Part shown: piece after piece, positions 17,412-27,404 of the stretch
Layout: each line of letters begins with the position of its first letter
Position numbering within the stretch: position 1 is the stretch's first letter
From: a bacterium
Lineage (GTDB): Bacteria; SAR324; XYD2-FULL-50-16
Assembly (NCBI GenBank): GCA_018829445.1
Contig: JAHJTV010000030.1
Span: 1-64,000, forward strand
Length of the DNA stretch: 64,000 nt
Direction: 5' to 3'
The notes under the pieces: generated by a model
Seen by the model: only the letters and a program-made list of their open reading frames with translations
Told to the model about the DNA's origin: nothing
Databases searched by the model: none
Made by a program: the position numbers and the translations under genes

Positions 17412-20036
17412 TTGAAATGCTTATTGTTGTTAAGAATGGCTGTGAAGCCGTTAACATCATTAATCCTGGGAACCGTATTGAATCCTGATATGTTTTGTAT
17501 TTCTGTTGTTCAAACTGGGAAAAGAATCCTGCAGTATCATCTTGTAGCCCTTTTTTTTTCAGGGTCGCTGTTTTTCGCTGATGGGCTGACGGCCCAGACC
17601 ATGGAAGCAGTATTGAGCCAGGTTGGAGAGCGGATAGAGAAGCAGTTTCCCGGGGATAACGCCAATAAGAAAATTTCAATCCATCTGGTTGAATCCATCA
17701 GCGGGACTGTCGATTCGGTGGCAGAAGATCTGGCACGACAGTTGGAGTTGAAGATTCGGCGTCATCTGTTAAAAAACAGGTCCTATTCCGAACCTGTTGA
17801 CCCGTTTGAGATTCAGATAAAGGGAGCTTACAAACGGGCAGGCATTAATGTGGATCTAACCTTTAAAATTCAACACTACCACCCGCTCACAGAGGAAACT
17901 GAAAAACTTGAACAAAGTGTTCGCTTTGAATACCTGGAAGACTCACCACAAAAACATGTTCTTATTCTGGATATTCAGTCCCCAGAGCTGGATAAAATCT
18001 TGAACAGCCGTTTCAGCAATGAGCTGCGAGAAGAGATTACAAAACGGCAGATTTTCACTCCGGGACAAAGAGGATTTAGACCGGATGTCTCCAACTGCCG
18101 GTCTGTTTCATGCTTAAGCGACCTGGGAAAACAGTTGGATATTGACTATCTGCTACTGCCACGTCTTGATAAAATCGGTAACTGGAAATATATTCTAGGT
18201 GCCGATCTGATTGATGTAAAAGACCGATCAATAAAGGGAAAGATAGATATTCATCATAATGGCAGACTCTCTTTTTTGAGTGGAAGCATCGCAGAACTGG
18301 CAAATCGTCTGTTTTTGCAGGAACAGATGATGGCTGCTGCCGAAGCCGGCATCAAAAGGGAGATGGGAAGTATTTCCATAACATCTGAACCGTCTGAAGC
18401 AGATGTTTATCTGGATGAAAAGAGGTTGGATCAAACCACCAACCTATTGTTGGAGAAGATTGAGGCAGGGATGCATACCGTTGTTATCAAAAAAGGCTCC
18501 CTTCAAAGAACGTTTAAATTTGTTCTAAACGCAGGTGAAACCAGACATTTACATGCATTGTTGCAGCCATTTCAGGTGAGCTCTTTCAAGCTGGTCAGAG
18601 ATCCGGCTGATCCCCTTAAAATCGAGTTTCAGATCGACTATTCTCTGCCGGTTGATCCTGCATCAGTCACCGATCAAACATTTTTTGTACAAAAAGGTGC
18701 CGGGAAACTGCCGGGAATAATTAAAATCGACTCCAATGTCATAATATTTTCTCCTGCCAAACCGCTGCAATATGGGAGAACCTATAAAATCATAGCAACC
18801 CGAGCTGTCAGAAGTGAATTCGGTGATACTCCGGATCTGTTGTATGAAAGGCGCTATCGCACCTCACCCTATCCGGTCGAGACTGATCCCAATATTTTGA
18901 TCTTCAGTGAATCCCACGGGCCGGAAAGCTGGGTAAAAAACAGAAGAGGAGTCCTAAAGGTTGGTGTCAGTTCCTTTATTCCCTTAAAGCATATTGATAT
19001 CAATGGGCAACGGCTTGAATTACAGGATAAAACAATCATGGAACGGGAGATCCCTTTTGAATTCTCCGAACGGCAGCAGAAATTCTCCTATCTGGTCACT
19101 GCCTTAACAGAAGAGGGAAAATCTCAAAAAAGATTTGTGATCCACTTCGGCAGAAAACCAGAACGGAAAAAATCACCTCTTCAATTGATCACCATGTTGA
19201 AGTATTCCAATAATGACAATCTTTACAGTACATCGTCCGAAATTGAAAATATCAGTGCAAGCAAAACAACACTTACCCTGATGCCGATCTATACTTTTAT
19301 CACAGGCGAAAGATCAAGGCTTAAGCTCAAGGGCATAATCCTGCGGGACATGATGGATGACGATCAGCACAGCTCTAAAGAGAATTCATACACTCAGATT
19401 GCTCTGGAATGGCTATTGAGTAAGACTTTTGTCGGCACTCTTAAAACGGAATTTGGATATAATGATTACAAAACCGACAATGCTGACATTTTTGTAGGGG
19501 AGGAGGAATCCAAAAGCCAGGTATTTCTTAATCTGGGATCGCAAGTGAATTTTGACAAGGTTTCCAGGTTTGAGTTTGAGTTGAGCGCGATCAGTCAGAC
19601 AGAAGCGAACCCGGCAACGGAAGATGATGACGCCAGTGGATTTATTACCGGCCTGACAACCAGCTACCAATTCGAGTTGCTGGGGGCAAAAAGTCGGATT
19701 AAACTTAAGATTGAAGAACTGGATGCCAGCGGACAATATAAGGATAATACGGAAACCGGAATGGAGGCAAAACAGGATTATAGCTGGGGGAACTGGCTTC
19801 CCTCCTGGAGTTATGCTCTGACCAGCACAGCCTACAAACAGAAAGACACCAGGCTTACCGTTGAGGGCATAGCCATTGAAAATACCTTGGCCGCGTTAAC
19901 ACTCAAGCTTGGATATAAACTGTTTGACAGCACCAAACTCGAATTGGAGGTTAAAAATAAAAAACAGGAGTCAAATGTCTTAAGTTACAATTATGAAGCA
20001 ACGATAATTGCCTTGGGCGTATCTCTTCAGTTGTAA
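17412..20036 (+). CDS. PEGA-domain protein with C-terminal outer-membrane beta-barrel
   Basis: 874 residues from a TTG, fewer if the in-frame ATG at 17436 (MAVKPL) is used. A hydrophobic stretch ending in FFADGLTAQ looks like a signal peptide. Residues about 75-310 may be a periplasmic domain that reports on lipoprotein/CsgG-like assemblies. A PEGA domain follows (GSISITSEPSEADVYLDEKR, about 315-385), then an Ig-like Big_5-type domain (about 390-485). The last 270 residues alternate hydrophobic and polar positions and end in ALGVSLQL, the C-terminal signature of outer-membrane barrels. First of three consecutive envelope genes. Function unknown. Confidence 0.7.
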   Translation: MKCLLLLRMAVKPLTSLILGTVLNPDMFCISVVQTGKRILQYHLVALFFSGSLFFADGLTAQTMEAVLSQVGERIEKQFPGDNANKKISIHLVESISGTVDSVAEDLARQLELKIRRHLLKNRSYSEPVDPFEIQIKGAYKRAGINVDLTFKIQHYHPLTEETEKLEQSVRFEYLEDSPQKHVLILDIQSPELDKILNSRFSNELREEITKRQIFTPGQRGFRPDVSNCRSVSCLSDLGKQLDIDYLLLPRLDKIGNWKYILGADLIDVKDRSIKGKIDIHHNGRLSFLSGSIAELANRLFLQEQMMAAAEAGIKREMGSISITSEPSEADVYLDEKRLDQTTNLLLEKIEAGMHTVVIKKGSLQRTFKFVLNAGETRHLHALLQPFQVSSFKLVRDPADPLKIEFQIDYSLPVDPASVTDQTFFVQKGAGKLPGIIKIDSNVIIFSPAKPLQYGRTYKIIATRAVRSEFGDTPDLLYERRYRTSPYPVETDPNILIFSESHGPESWVKNRRGVLKVGVSSFIPLKHIDINGQRLELQDKTIMEREIPFEFSERQQKFSYLVTALTEEGKSQKRFVIHFGRKPERKKSPLQLITMLKYSNNDNLYSTSSEIENISASKTTLTLMPIYTFITGERSRLKLKGIILRDMMDDDQHSSKENSYTQIALEWLLSKTFVGTLKTEFGYNDYKTDNADIFVGEEESKSQVFLNLGSQVNFDKVSRFEFELSAISQTEANPATEDDDASGFITGLTTSYQFELLGAKSRIKLKIEELDASGQYKDNTETGMEAKQDYSWGNWLPSWSYALTSTAYKQKDTRLTVEGIAIENTLAALTLKLGYKLFDSTKLELEVKNKKQESNVLSYNYEATIIALGVSLQL

Positions 20037-20123
20037 CTCCTTTGATTTCGGTTAGAAAATTGCAGTTTATACCCCGAGGTATAAGCGAAAATCAGTTCCT
20101 GTAAAATCTTTAAACAAAGAAGA

Positions 20124-21020
20124 ATGCGAAAATACACTACATCTTTAATCATACTGATTTTTCTCCTGAGTTTTACCTTTCATTTCAGCCTTATGGGAAA
20201 CGAGCTGGAATTGATCAAGGGGCAGGTAAAAATAAGGAGCAAAGGACTTGATCTGGTCCATCGCCAGAAAGGGAAACGGATACCGGTTTTTAACGGGGAT
20301 CAGGTTCAAACCGGGCCCAACAGCGAGGTTAAAATCTACCTGGAAGAACAGGGAGATACTATTGAGCTGCAATCTTTCTCCTTTTTTAAGGTCGCAGTGG
20401 GGGAGGATAACGTTGATAAGATGGTGCTTCCGGTTGGGAAAGCAAGGTTTACGGTAAAAAAACGGGTGGGATTAACCAACCGCTTTAAAGTCAGAACTGG
20501 CAATGCCATTGTCGGGGTTAAGGGAACCGAATGGGTGATGTCCTCCGGGGAGGGAGATACTTCGGTCTTAACAGTGTCAGGAATTGTATCCCTGGCCAAT
20601 ATTCTGGCACCTGAAATCTCGGTGGATATCCAGGAAAACCAGGCCTCCAGAATTGAACAGAACAAGTTGCCGACAACACCGGTTGAAGTGCCACCCCAGG
20701 TAAGGGAACAGGTTGCCAAGTCCAGTAGCCGCAAGGCGTTCTCTGCCATTACCTATGGAGCGCCCATCGTCCCAACCAAAGAACAACTACAGGAATTGCA
20801 GCGGAAGAAGGAGGAAAAAGAGAAGACAGAAGATTCAACAGAAAAAAAAGAGGGGCAGACTGATGAGACTCCAGTGGAATCTGAATTCCTGGTTGATACC
20901 GGCGAGGAAGAGGAATATATAGATGTTTTCATTGATGAACCTCCTGAAATTCCGGATGAACTAGAGGAGGTTACATCAGAAGTTGAGATTGAAACCATAA
21001 AGATCAAAATCGATCATTAA
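20124..21020 (+). CDS. FecR-domain periplasmic protein
   Basis: 298 residues with a signal peptide (1-25, ending FSLMG). A FecR domain spans about 25-165, with GDQVQTGPNSEVKIYL and RTGNAIVGVKGTEWVM as hallmarks. The C-terminal third is strongly acidic and low-complexity (Glu/Thr/Lys-rich, 225-298). FecR proteins outside iron uptake often act as periplasmic scaffolds. It lies 87 bases after the PEGA/barrel gene in the same direction, so they are probably co-expressed. Confidence 0.82.
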   Translation: MRKYTTSLIILIFLLSFTFHFSLMGNELELIKGQVKIRSKGLDLVHRQKGKRIPVFNGDQVQTGPNSEVKIYLEEQGDTIELQSFSFFKVAVGEDNVDKMVLPVGKARFTVKKRVGLTNRFKVRTGNAIVGVKGTEWVMSSGEGDTSVLTVSGIVSLANILAPEISVDIQENQASRIEQNKLPTTPVEVPPQVREQVAKSSSRKAFSAITYGAPIVPTKEQLQELQRKKEEKEKTEDSTEKKEGQTDETPVESEFLVDTGEEEEYIDVFIDEPPEIPDELEEVTSEVEIETIKIKIDH

Positions 21021-21212
21021 TCGGACAAGGAACAAGGAAATAACCTGTTGAAACTTTAGAAATATTAGATCTGATTAGATAACAGCCCACATACAAACGA
21101 TTGGGATCTGGTTGAAAATAGTCGTTTTTCATCCATTTTCAAACGGAAGGGTCACATACCTTTTTAAAAATATTGAACTGTGGTAATTTTGAAACTTAAA
21201 AAGTAGACAAAG

Positions 21213-24200
21213 ATGAAAACCAGTTTAGTCAATTTTGTCGTATTTTTACTGCTGGCGGTTGGCTTAACATCCTGTGTGGAGCCCAAGGATGAGTCCGATT
21301 TCAGTGACCAGCAAAGAATTGTTTCGGTCACCTTGCAGTTAGAGGATCAGGGCCAACGGTCCCTATGGAATCCTTTTCGTCAATCCGGGCTGTCAACCCT
21401 GCCAAAAAATACACAAACGATTTTGGTAGTGGCTGTTAGCGAATCGATCGGATTTACCAATGAGTTTTATGCCATCTCCTCTTACTACGATAAAGCACTG
21501 CTTGACTTAAACACCTTTACGGTCAATCTCAATTTGCCTTTGAATACTCCCATCAAGCTTTATGAATACGCTTTTGGCAAAGCCAAGTCGTTGGAACAAC
21601 TGGGACAGGGTGATCTGGTCATCGCCAGTGCTGCCATTGATCTCAGTTTGAACAGCAGTGATGTCGGCAAAACGAAAACCCTGCAGTCAAGTCTGGAGTT
21701 GGTGGCTGCACCCTCATCGCTTTCGATTTCGCCTGCGGTTGCCATGTTGGAGATTGGAGCCGTACAGGAATTCACGGCTACCGGAGTATTTCAGGATGGC
21801 AGCAGCCTGGGCATCACCAATTTTGTTAACTGGTCGGTTTCCGATACCAGTGTTGCCACTATTACAGATTCGGGTACCTCCAAGGGAGTGCTCACAGTAG
21901 CCAGGTCCGGTATTATCACCGTAAAAGCTGCCATCGGAACGATATCCGCAACAGCCCTGGTTTATACGGGAACTGCTGCAAATGCGCCCGCTTCCGCCAA
22001 CAATACTGTTACCACAACGCAGCCAAAAGACTATTCTTTTTCCAGTGGTGATTTTCCCTTTACTGGCGTAGTTGCCGGCGATACACTGGCAGCGGTGAAA
22101 ATAACCTCGCTACCGTCAAGAGGAACTCTCTATCTGGATTCCAATTTAAATACGATTGTGGATTCGGGAGAATCGATTGCCATTGATCAGGTAATAGCGG
22201 CCAATGATATTCAGTACCTGAAATTTAAACCCATTCCCGATGAAAACGGCACCAACTACGATCAGTTCACCTTTACGGTCAGCAACGGCGCCAACTATAG
22301 TTTTTTCCCGAACACCATGACGATCAATGTTACAGCGGTCAGCTATAGCTGTGCATCAATCTCCAGTGGCTATATAAGCGACTCTTTAAATTTCTCAGGT
22401 GGCGCCACCTGTATCTCGGGTGGTTCCAGTATCAACATCATGAAGGGGCATACGATAACCGTTGGTGCCGCCGGAACTCTGGTGGGATCAATACAGATAA
22501 ATCCCGGGGGTACCCTTGTTGTCGAGGAGGGAACGATCAGCAGTGACATCATCCTCAATGGAGGAGTACTCAAAGTGGACGGTAATCTCCTGTTCAATGG
22601 CGATATCACCCATACCATGTCTTCAACCATTGATATACAAACCGGTACAACACTTGATTATAAAGGATCTGACATTCCGGTGGGATCTTACCAGTTGACA
22701 ATCAAAGGCGGAGGCGAGTTTATCGGTTCCAGTTCCGTTTATCTCAACGCTGCACTCAGTCATCTTTACCTGTCTGAGGATGTGAAGATTGAAACAGTGA
22801 CAGTCGGTAATACAGCACTGTTCCCCGGAAAAGGAATAGAGGTATTTGGTAATTGTATGATCAAAATCCTGTATATGGGCGCAGATGCCTGGATTACTGT
22901 TGTTTCCGGCAGCCTGACCATAGACAAAAATTTATGGATCACTCTGGGTAACGGGGTGGAGCTGACGATTTCGGGAAGTGTCAACGTCGGCGGAATTGTT
23001 CTTGAGGCAGATCTTGACATTGATGGTGTCATTACTCTGGGGGAGTTTGCACAACTGGTTGTCAAAGCCGATGCAACTTTTGGGGCAGGCAGTGATCTGA
23101 CATTTACCGGGGGAGTGCACGTTGATCCCGGTGTAACTTTGAACATTGAGGATGAGGACCTGGTTGTAACCATCACCTTTCCCGGATACTCGGATATTCA
23201 AGGCGATATTATTGTGGAAGGGAATGATAACCTGGTATTTGCCAATCCGCCCCTGAGTGGAACGGTTTTCACCTATACCGTAACCGATAACAGTACAGGG
23301 ACAGTAACCAATATCGATGTCACCACCAATCTCTCCAGTATCAGTCCCCTGTGGCAGTCTGATTTTTACTGCGAGGAGTTTGAAATGGGTGGATGTCCCG
23401 ATCTGGAGCAGGCAATTGCCTATACTTATCCCGGTTTCAGCTGGTTCATGGAAACTGATATAAACGGCAACAATCATAGTGTTCACTTTATTCCGGATGA
23501 CGAAAAATCTCCGCTTTTGGGGGGTGACCTTTACGGCAGGCAACTATTACCCGATAGCCACGATTGGAGCCCCGGAAGTGAATTTGTTTACCTGGGACGA
23601 TATGGCTATACCACGGTCAATGGGGGAATTGAAGCGGTCATCGCTACCGGCTCCCAGGTAATGAGTTTTGTAACCTGGGTAGATTCAGGGAAGTTGTATC
23701 ATGCCTGGTATTATACAACCGATGCCCGGGTTAACGGCTACTATTTCGATGCCAGTGATGATCTTTATGTCTACTTCAATCAGGATATGGATACCGCTTA
23801 CGACAACATTACCGGGCTGCCATTTGCTCCGACAACCTCCTGGATTAATTTCAGAACCTTTAAGGTTGAACTGGCTCCCTATGCCGATGGTGACACAGCA
23901 ACCCTGCCCATGGGATCATTCCAAACTATGGCAACCAATACTCTGGTTGAGGATGGCACCTTCACCATCTATCACTTTGTCAAGGTGGAAGGACAGGTGG
24001 TCGATGCCAGTGGTGATCCGCTGGAATGGTCACAAGTAAGTAGTAATCTGGATTACGTCAAAACCAGGAGTGATTCCGGTGGCAATTTTACTCTGGCGAC
24101 ACTTTCTTCCGATCCCAGCACCGATTACCAGGTTTTTATTGAGGGCGGATGTGATATCGTCGGCTATGTTAAAAGTGGGTTAACACCTGCTTGGCAGCAG

Positions 24201-25307
24201 CATTATATTGACTATTGCAGCGGCGGAACTTCCGGTCCGATTGTCACTTCCGGTCTCTATGCTCCGGCAGGTGTGACTGTCCCCAATATTGGAGGGATCA
24301 TATGGTATCACAACTCTACCGAGACCATCACCTGGAATACGGGTACTTATGATGCTTCCGGTGACCTGGATATTTATCTGCTCTATGATGATCCGACCGG
24401 TCTGGATGCCACCGATAGTGCAATTCTTGCCACCAACGTCAACAGCAAACACTGGGGAAAACTTTATGATAATCTCTCCAACAGCGGCACAATATCGCTT
24501 GATCCCGAACGCTATCGGGACCATGGTGACTACTATCGGGTATTGATAATAGACAACAGCGGGAATTGGGATATCAGCGACAATGAATTCGCCATACACC
24601 TGGTGAATTCAGGGAATGAATACAATACCGCTCTCTATGGCCCCAACGGCGGAGAAAGCTGGGAATTCGGTCAATTGGATGAGATTACCTGGGATACCAG
24701 TATGCTCACTACCGGCAGAATCTCGATTTTCCTCCTGATGGATGATTCCACCGCTTTAGACACGACGGGGGATATGGCAACGGCCGTTAATTCACTTAAG
24801 TGGGAAGGACGGCAGCTTAATCAGTTCAACTTGGGAATCAGGACACTTGACCCAACCTATCTGGGATCTAATGGCACTAAATCCCGAGTATTGGTGATGG
24901 ATGATGCCGGGTCCTGGGATATTAGTGATGCTAATTTTACTATCACCATGGTGAAGTCCGGAAATTATCACTCAACAGCCCTCTTTTCTCCAAACGGGGG
25001 TGAAAACTGGGTACAGGGCTCCATGGAGACATTAAACTGGGATAGCTCATTGATTGGCAGCGGTTATCTGATGGTGTTTGCTCTGGGAGACTCCACAGCG
25101 GATCTGGATGAAACCGATCCGGTTTTATTGACCAATGCGGTCAATGACAAACGTTGGGAGCTAAGACATAAAGCCGACGCATTCTTAGGGAGTGAGTCTG
25201 TTGATCCCAGCCATTTCAGTGGTAGTGGCAGTTCTTCCTGGCTATTGATTATGGATGAGAATGGGAATTGGGACATTAGTGATACCCAATTCAGTATCAG
25301 TCCTTAG
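21213..25307 (+). CDS. Giant repeat-containing surface lipoprotein
   Basis: 1364 residues. The lipobox LTSC places the lipidated cysteine at residue 21. A Big_2-like Ig domain (about 170-250) is followed by a cadherin-like segment (GDTLAAVKITSLPSRGTLYLD), a long beta-helix-like part (about 380-680) and a carboxypeptidase-regulatory-like domain near 930. Three C-terminal repeats of about 100 residues follow, each with PNGGE-W and W-D-T/S in the middle and GNWDISD near the end, like Ser-Thr-rich Kre9/KNH-type modules. It probably projects from the outer membrane as an adhesin or matrix protein. Third gene of the envelope set. Confidence 0.78.
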   Translation: MKTSLVNFVVFLLLAVGLTSCVEPKDESDFSDQQRIVSVTLQLEDQGQRSLWNPFRQSGLSTLPKNTQTILVVAVSESIGFTNEFYAISSYYDKALLDLNTFTVNLNLPLNTPIKLYEYAFGKAKSLEQLGQGDLVIASAAIDLSLNSSDVGKTKTLQSSLELVAAPSSLSISPAVAMLEIGAVQEFTATGVFQDGSSLGITNFVNWSVSDTSVATITDSGTSKGVLTVARSGIITVKAAIGTISATALVYTGTAANAPASANNTVTTTQPKDYSFSSGDFPFTGVVAGDTLAAVKITSLPSRGTLYLDSNLNTIVDSGESIAIDQVIAANDIQYLKFKPIPDENGTNYDQFTFTVSNGANYSFFPNTMTINVTAVSYSCASISSGYISDSLNFSGGATCISGGSSINIMKGHTITVGAAGTLVGSIQINPGGTLVVEEGTISSDIILNGGVLKVDGNLLFNGDITHTMSSTIDIQTGTTLDYKGSDIPVGSYQLTIKGGGEFIGSSSVYLNAALSHLYLSEDVKIETVTVGNTALFPGKGIEVFGNCMIKILYMGADAWITVVSGSLTIDKNLWITLGNGVELTISGSVNVGGIVLEADLDIDGVITLGEFAQLVVKADATFGAGSDLTFTGGVHVDPGVTLNIEDEDLVVTITFPGYSDIQGDIIVEGNDNLVFANPPLSGTVFTYTVTDNSTGTVTNIDVTTNLSSISPLWQSDFYCEEFEMGGCPDLEQAIAYTYPGFSWFMETDINGNNHSVHFIPDDEKSPLLGGDLYGRQLLPDSHDWSPGSEFVYLGRYGYTTVNGGIEAVIATGSQVMSFVTWVDSGKLYHAWYYTTDARVNGYYFDASDDLYVYFNQDMDTAYDNITGLPFAPTTSWINFRTFKVELAPYADGDTATLPMGSFQTMATNTLVEDGTFTIYHFVKVEGQVVDASGDPLEWSQVSSNLDYVKTRSDSGGNFTLATLSSDPSTDYQVFIEGGCDIVGYVKSGLTPAWQQHYIDYCSGGTSGPIVTSGLYAPAGVTVPNIGGIIWYHNSTETITWNTGTYDASGDLDIYLLYDDPTGLDATDSAILATNVNSKHWGKLYDNLSNSGTISLDPERYRDHGDYYRVLIIDNSGNWDISDNEFAIHLVNSGNEYNTALYGPNGGESWEFGQLDEITWDTSMLTTGRISIFLLMDDSTALDTTGDMATAVNSLKWEGRQLNQFNLGIRTLDPTYLGSNGTKSRVLVMDDAGSWDISDANFTITMVKSGNYHSTALFSPNGGENWVQGSMETLNWDSSLIGSGYLMVFALGDSTADLDETDPVLLTNAVNDKRWELRHKADAFLGSESVDPSHFSGSGSSSWLLIMDENGNWDISDTQFSISP

Positions 25308-25317
25308 AAACAGTAGG

Positions 25318-26745
25318 TTACGCAACAATACGGAGTTCGGAAAACCGGTTAATTGCCTGACTGCTGAAAACATCAGTGACGCTCACATCACTTTTGATAA
25401 AAAGATCTTTTTCTTCTTGAAGATCAACCAGGGTGTGCTTTTCCAGATCCTCACCATAGGCATTCCGGATAATGACAACCTGAGGACGTAGCAGGTCCTC
25501 ATCTTTTTCAGGTACATTCATGACAAATCCCATGGAATCATCGTTCAGAATAACAAGCGATCCTACCGGGAATTCACCCATCAGGCTGAGGAACAGGTCC
25601 CAAATACTTTCTTCATATTCTATTCCAGCCAGTGCCGACAGATATCGCATGGCCTGGGGAGGCGTCCAGGATCGTTTGTAGGACCTTTTGCCTACAAGTG
25701 CTTGATAAATATCGATGACGGACAGCAACTTGGTTTCGAAGGTAGAGTCATTATAGGACAGTTTTTCCGGATAACTGGTATTCAGAGATTCATCCATTTT
25801 GACATGGTGGTACAGTGACATGTTGACAATGCTGTCCGGCATACTCATCCCGGTTAGCAGCTTCGCTCCGTGCTGCGGATGTTTTTTAATCAATTGCATC
25901 TCCCTGCTGTTGGTATCGAACCGGGCAGTGCTATCCAGTAACTCCTTGGGAAGTTGGGATTTTCCGAAATCATGGAGAAAGGCTCCCAATAGCATCTGGT
26001 TTTTGGTTTGGAAGGTCGATTTATGTTTTCCATCATCCACTGCTTTAAAATATAAAGTCTGGAAAAACACACCAACATCGATGCAATGGCTGTAAGTCTG
26101 ATCGCTGGATTTCAGGTTGGCAATGGCAGACATCGCTTCCGATGAAGAGTGTTTAACCACGTTATCCACGTACACTTCAATATCACTCATGTTCAGCTTC
26201 CCTTGACGGGCACTGTCCATCAGGTGCTCAATGATGTCCGATCCCTCTTTTCGTTTTCTCTGTTCCTCTTTTACTTTTTCAACCAATTTGTTAGCCCTGA
26301 ACACTCCCAGTTTCAAGCGCTCCTGTTTTCTGCTAGGGGTTCGCATCATCAGGTTGACTTGTTCGATAGCCTCCTGCAGATCGTTGGAAAAATCTTTTGG
26401 AAGACTTCTCAATTTTCTGATTTTAAAAGAGAGGATTCCTTTTTTCTTCAAGGCGGCAGCCAGTTTAGGATCCGCAACAGTAAGTCGTTTCTTGGAGCTG
26501 GGAAAGGAAAAGATCTGGATAATAGTATCACCTTCCCTGACCTGTTCTACCGGGAGTTCCACCTTTTTGCCGTTGCGGGAAACCAGCACTTTAGACCCCC
26601 CGAAATTATGGTGCAGGAAAGCGCATACCTTCCTGTCAATTGAGGTGTAATGGTCGCTGAAACCGGTATATGCGATAATTGTCGCACTATTCTTTAACTC
26701 ATCAACATGAACTGTTGTAATAATATATTTCGAAGGATGATCCAT
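25318..26745 (-). CDS. HD-GYP-type protein with altered GYP motif
   Basis: 475 residues. The N-terminal 110 residues form an unassigned beta-rich domain. A helical linker (115-205) leads to the HD-GYP domain (about 215-400). It keeps His258-Asp259 (LGAFLHDFGK), KHPQHG, His313-His314 and the D-x-Y-x-A-L motif (Asp345), all used for metals. The signature loop reads LNTSYP rather than GSGYP. Such proteins normally hydrolyse cyclic-di-GMP; the changed loop leaves activity open. Convergent with the giant lipoprotein gene, only 10 bases apart. Confidence 0.82.
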   Translation of the reverse strand: MDHPSKYIITTVHVDELKNSATIIAYTGFSDHYTSIDRKVCAFLHHNFGGSKVLVSRNGKKVELPVEQVREGDTIIQIFSFPSSKKRLTVADPKLAAALKKKGILSFKIRKLRSLPKDFSNDLQEAIEQVNLMMRTPSRKQERLKLGVFRANKLVEKVKEEQRKRKEGSDIIEHLMDSARQGKLNMSDIEVYVDNVVKHSSSEAMSAIANLKSSDQTYSHCIDVGVFFQTLYFKAVDDGKHKSTFQTKNQMLLGAFLHDFGKSQLPKELLDSTARFDTNSREMQLIKKHPQHGAKLLTGMSMPDSIVNMSLYHHVKMDESLNTSYPEKLSYNDSTFETKLLSVIDIYQALVGKRSYKRSWTPPQAMRYLSALAGIEYEESIWDLFLSLMGEFPVGSLVILNDDSMGFVMNVPEKDEDLLRPQVVIIRNAYGEDLEKHTLVDLQEEKDLFIKSDVSVTDVFSSQAINRFSELRIVA

Positions 26746-27170
26746 AATCTGTCTATGTAGCCAGGATGCCTAATGGGAGACAACCGACGTTACGCTGCTG
26801 AAAAGGATAGTGATGAACCCATGACCGTTATCAAAAAATTTAACGCCCTGGTGAAAATGATCCATAAAAATTCTGAAATATCAAAAAAACCGGTCGTGAA
26901 AAAGACACCGGATTTTTAACCTGCTTTAAAAAAACATAATCATTCAATAACGTCAAGCATAGCTTCTCCTGATGGCACACAACAGACGAGTGCTATTGCT
27001 TAACCGCAAGGAACCCATTCATGTGGAATCAATCAATCTCTCTATTGAGTGAACTGAAATATTATCGTAAAACGGGTATAATAAAAGCCATGCCAACTAA
27101 AAAGTATTCTTAACAGACAGAAATGTAAAGCTAATAAAAGTAAGATTTAATCCAACAGGTTTTTAAGTTG
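26746..27170. other. Intergenic region with one small frame
   Basis: 425 bases between two minus-strand genes. It holds the small plus-strand frame listed next and a GTGTCTTTTTCACGACC-like AT-rich stretch. No other structure was recognised. Confidence 0.4.
26773..26919 (+). CDS. Possible 48-residue protein
   Basis: A basic frame beginning MGDNRRYAAEK and ending KKTPDF, preceded by AGGA seven bases before ATG. No motif is known. The only support is the ribosome binding site and the clean frame in an otherwise empty gap. Confidence 0.3.
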   Translation: MGDNRRYAAEKDSDEPMTVIKKFNALVKMIHKNSEISKKPVVKKTPDF

Positions 27171-27404
27171 TCAAAAACTCTTGATCTTTCGGTGTGAAAA
27201 AACGGCTTTTAAAAAATGCCTGCCTTCCAATTCCCCTTTTAGAGTACCGGACTTTTCCAGAAATCTAAAATTAAGGAGTGTCATGACACCATCCTTTCTT
27301 AACTCGGCTATCATCAAAGGTACATGTACGATCAACGAACATTTTTCATCTGTAAAATCGGTATGGGGATCGATGAGAATCATGTGATTTTTACCGTTAA
27401 CCAT
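27171..27404 (-). CDS. Hypothetical small protein overlapping the MATE gene end
   Basis: 77 residues from MVNGKNHMILIDPH, or 91 from an upstream ATG at 27446. It overlaps the last 25 bases of the MATE gene in another frame, as coupled genes do. Content: IDPHTDFTDEKCSLIVHVPL, then a basic tail with FLKAVFSHRKIK. It has a faint PilZ-like look, but I do not recognise a family. It could also be spurious. Confidence 0.4.
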   Translation of the reverse strand: MVNGKNHMILIDPHTDFTDEKCSLIVHVPLMIAELRKDGVMTLLNFRFLEKSGTLKGELEGRHFLKAVFSHRKIKSF

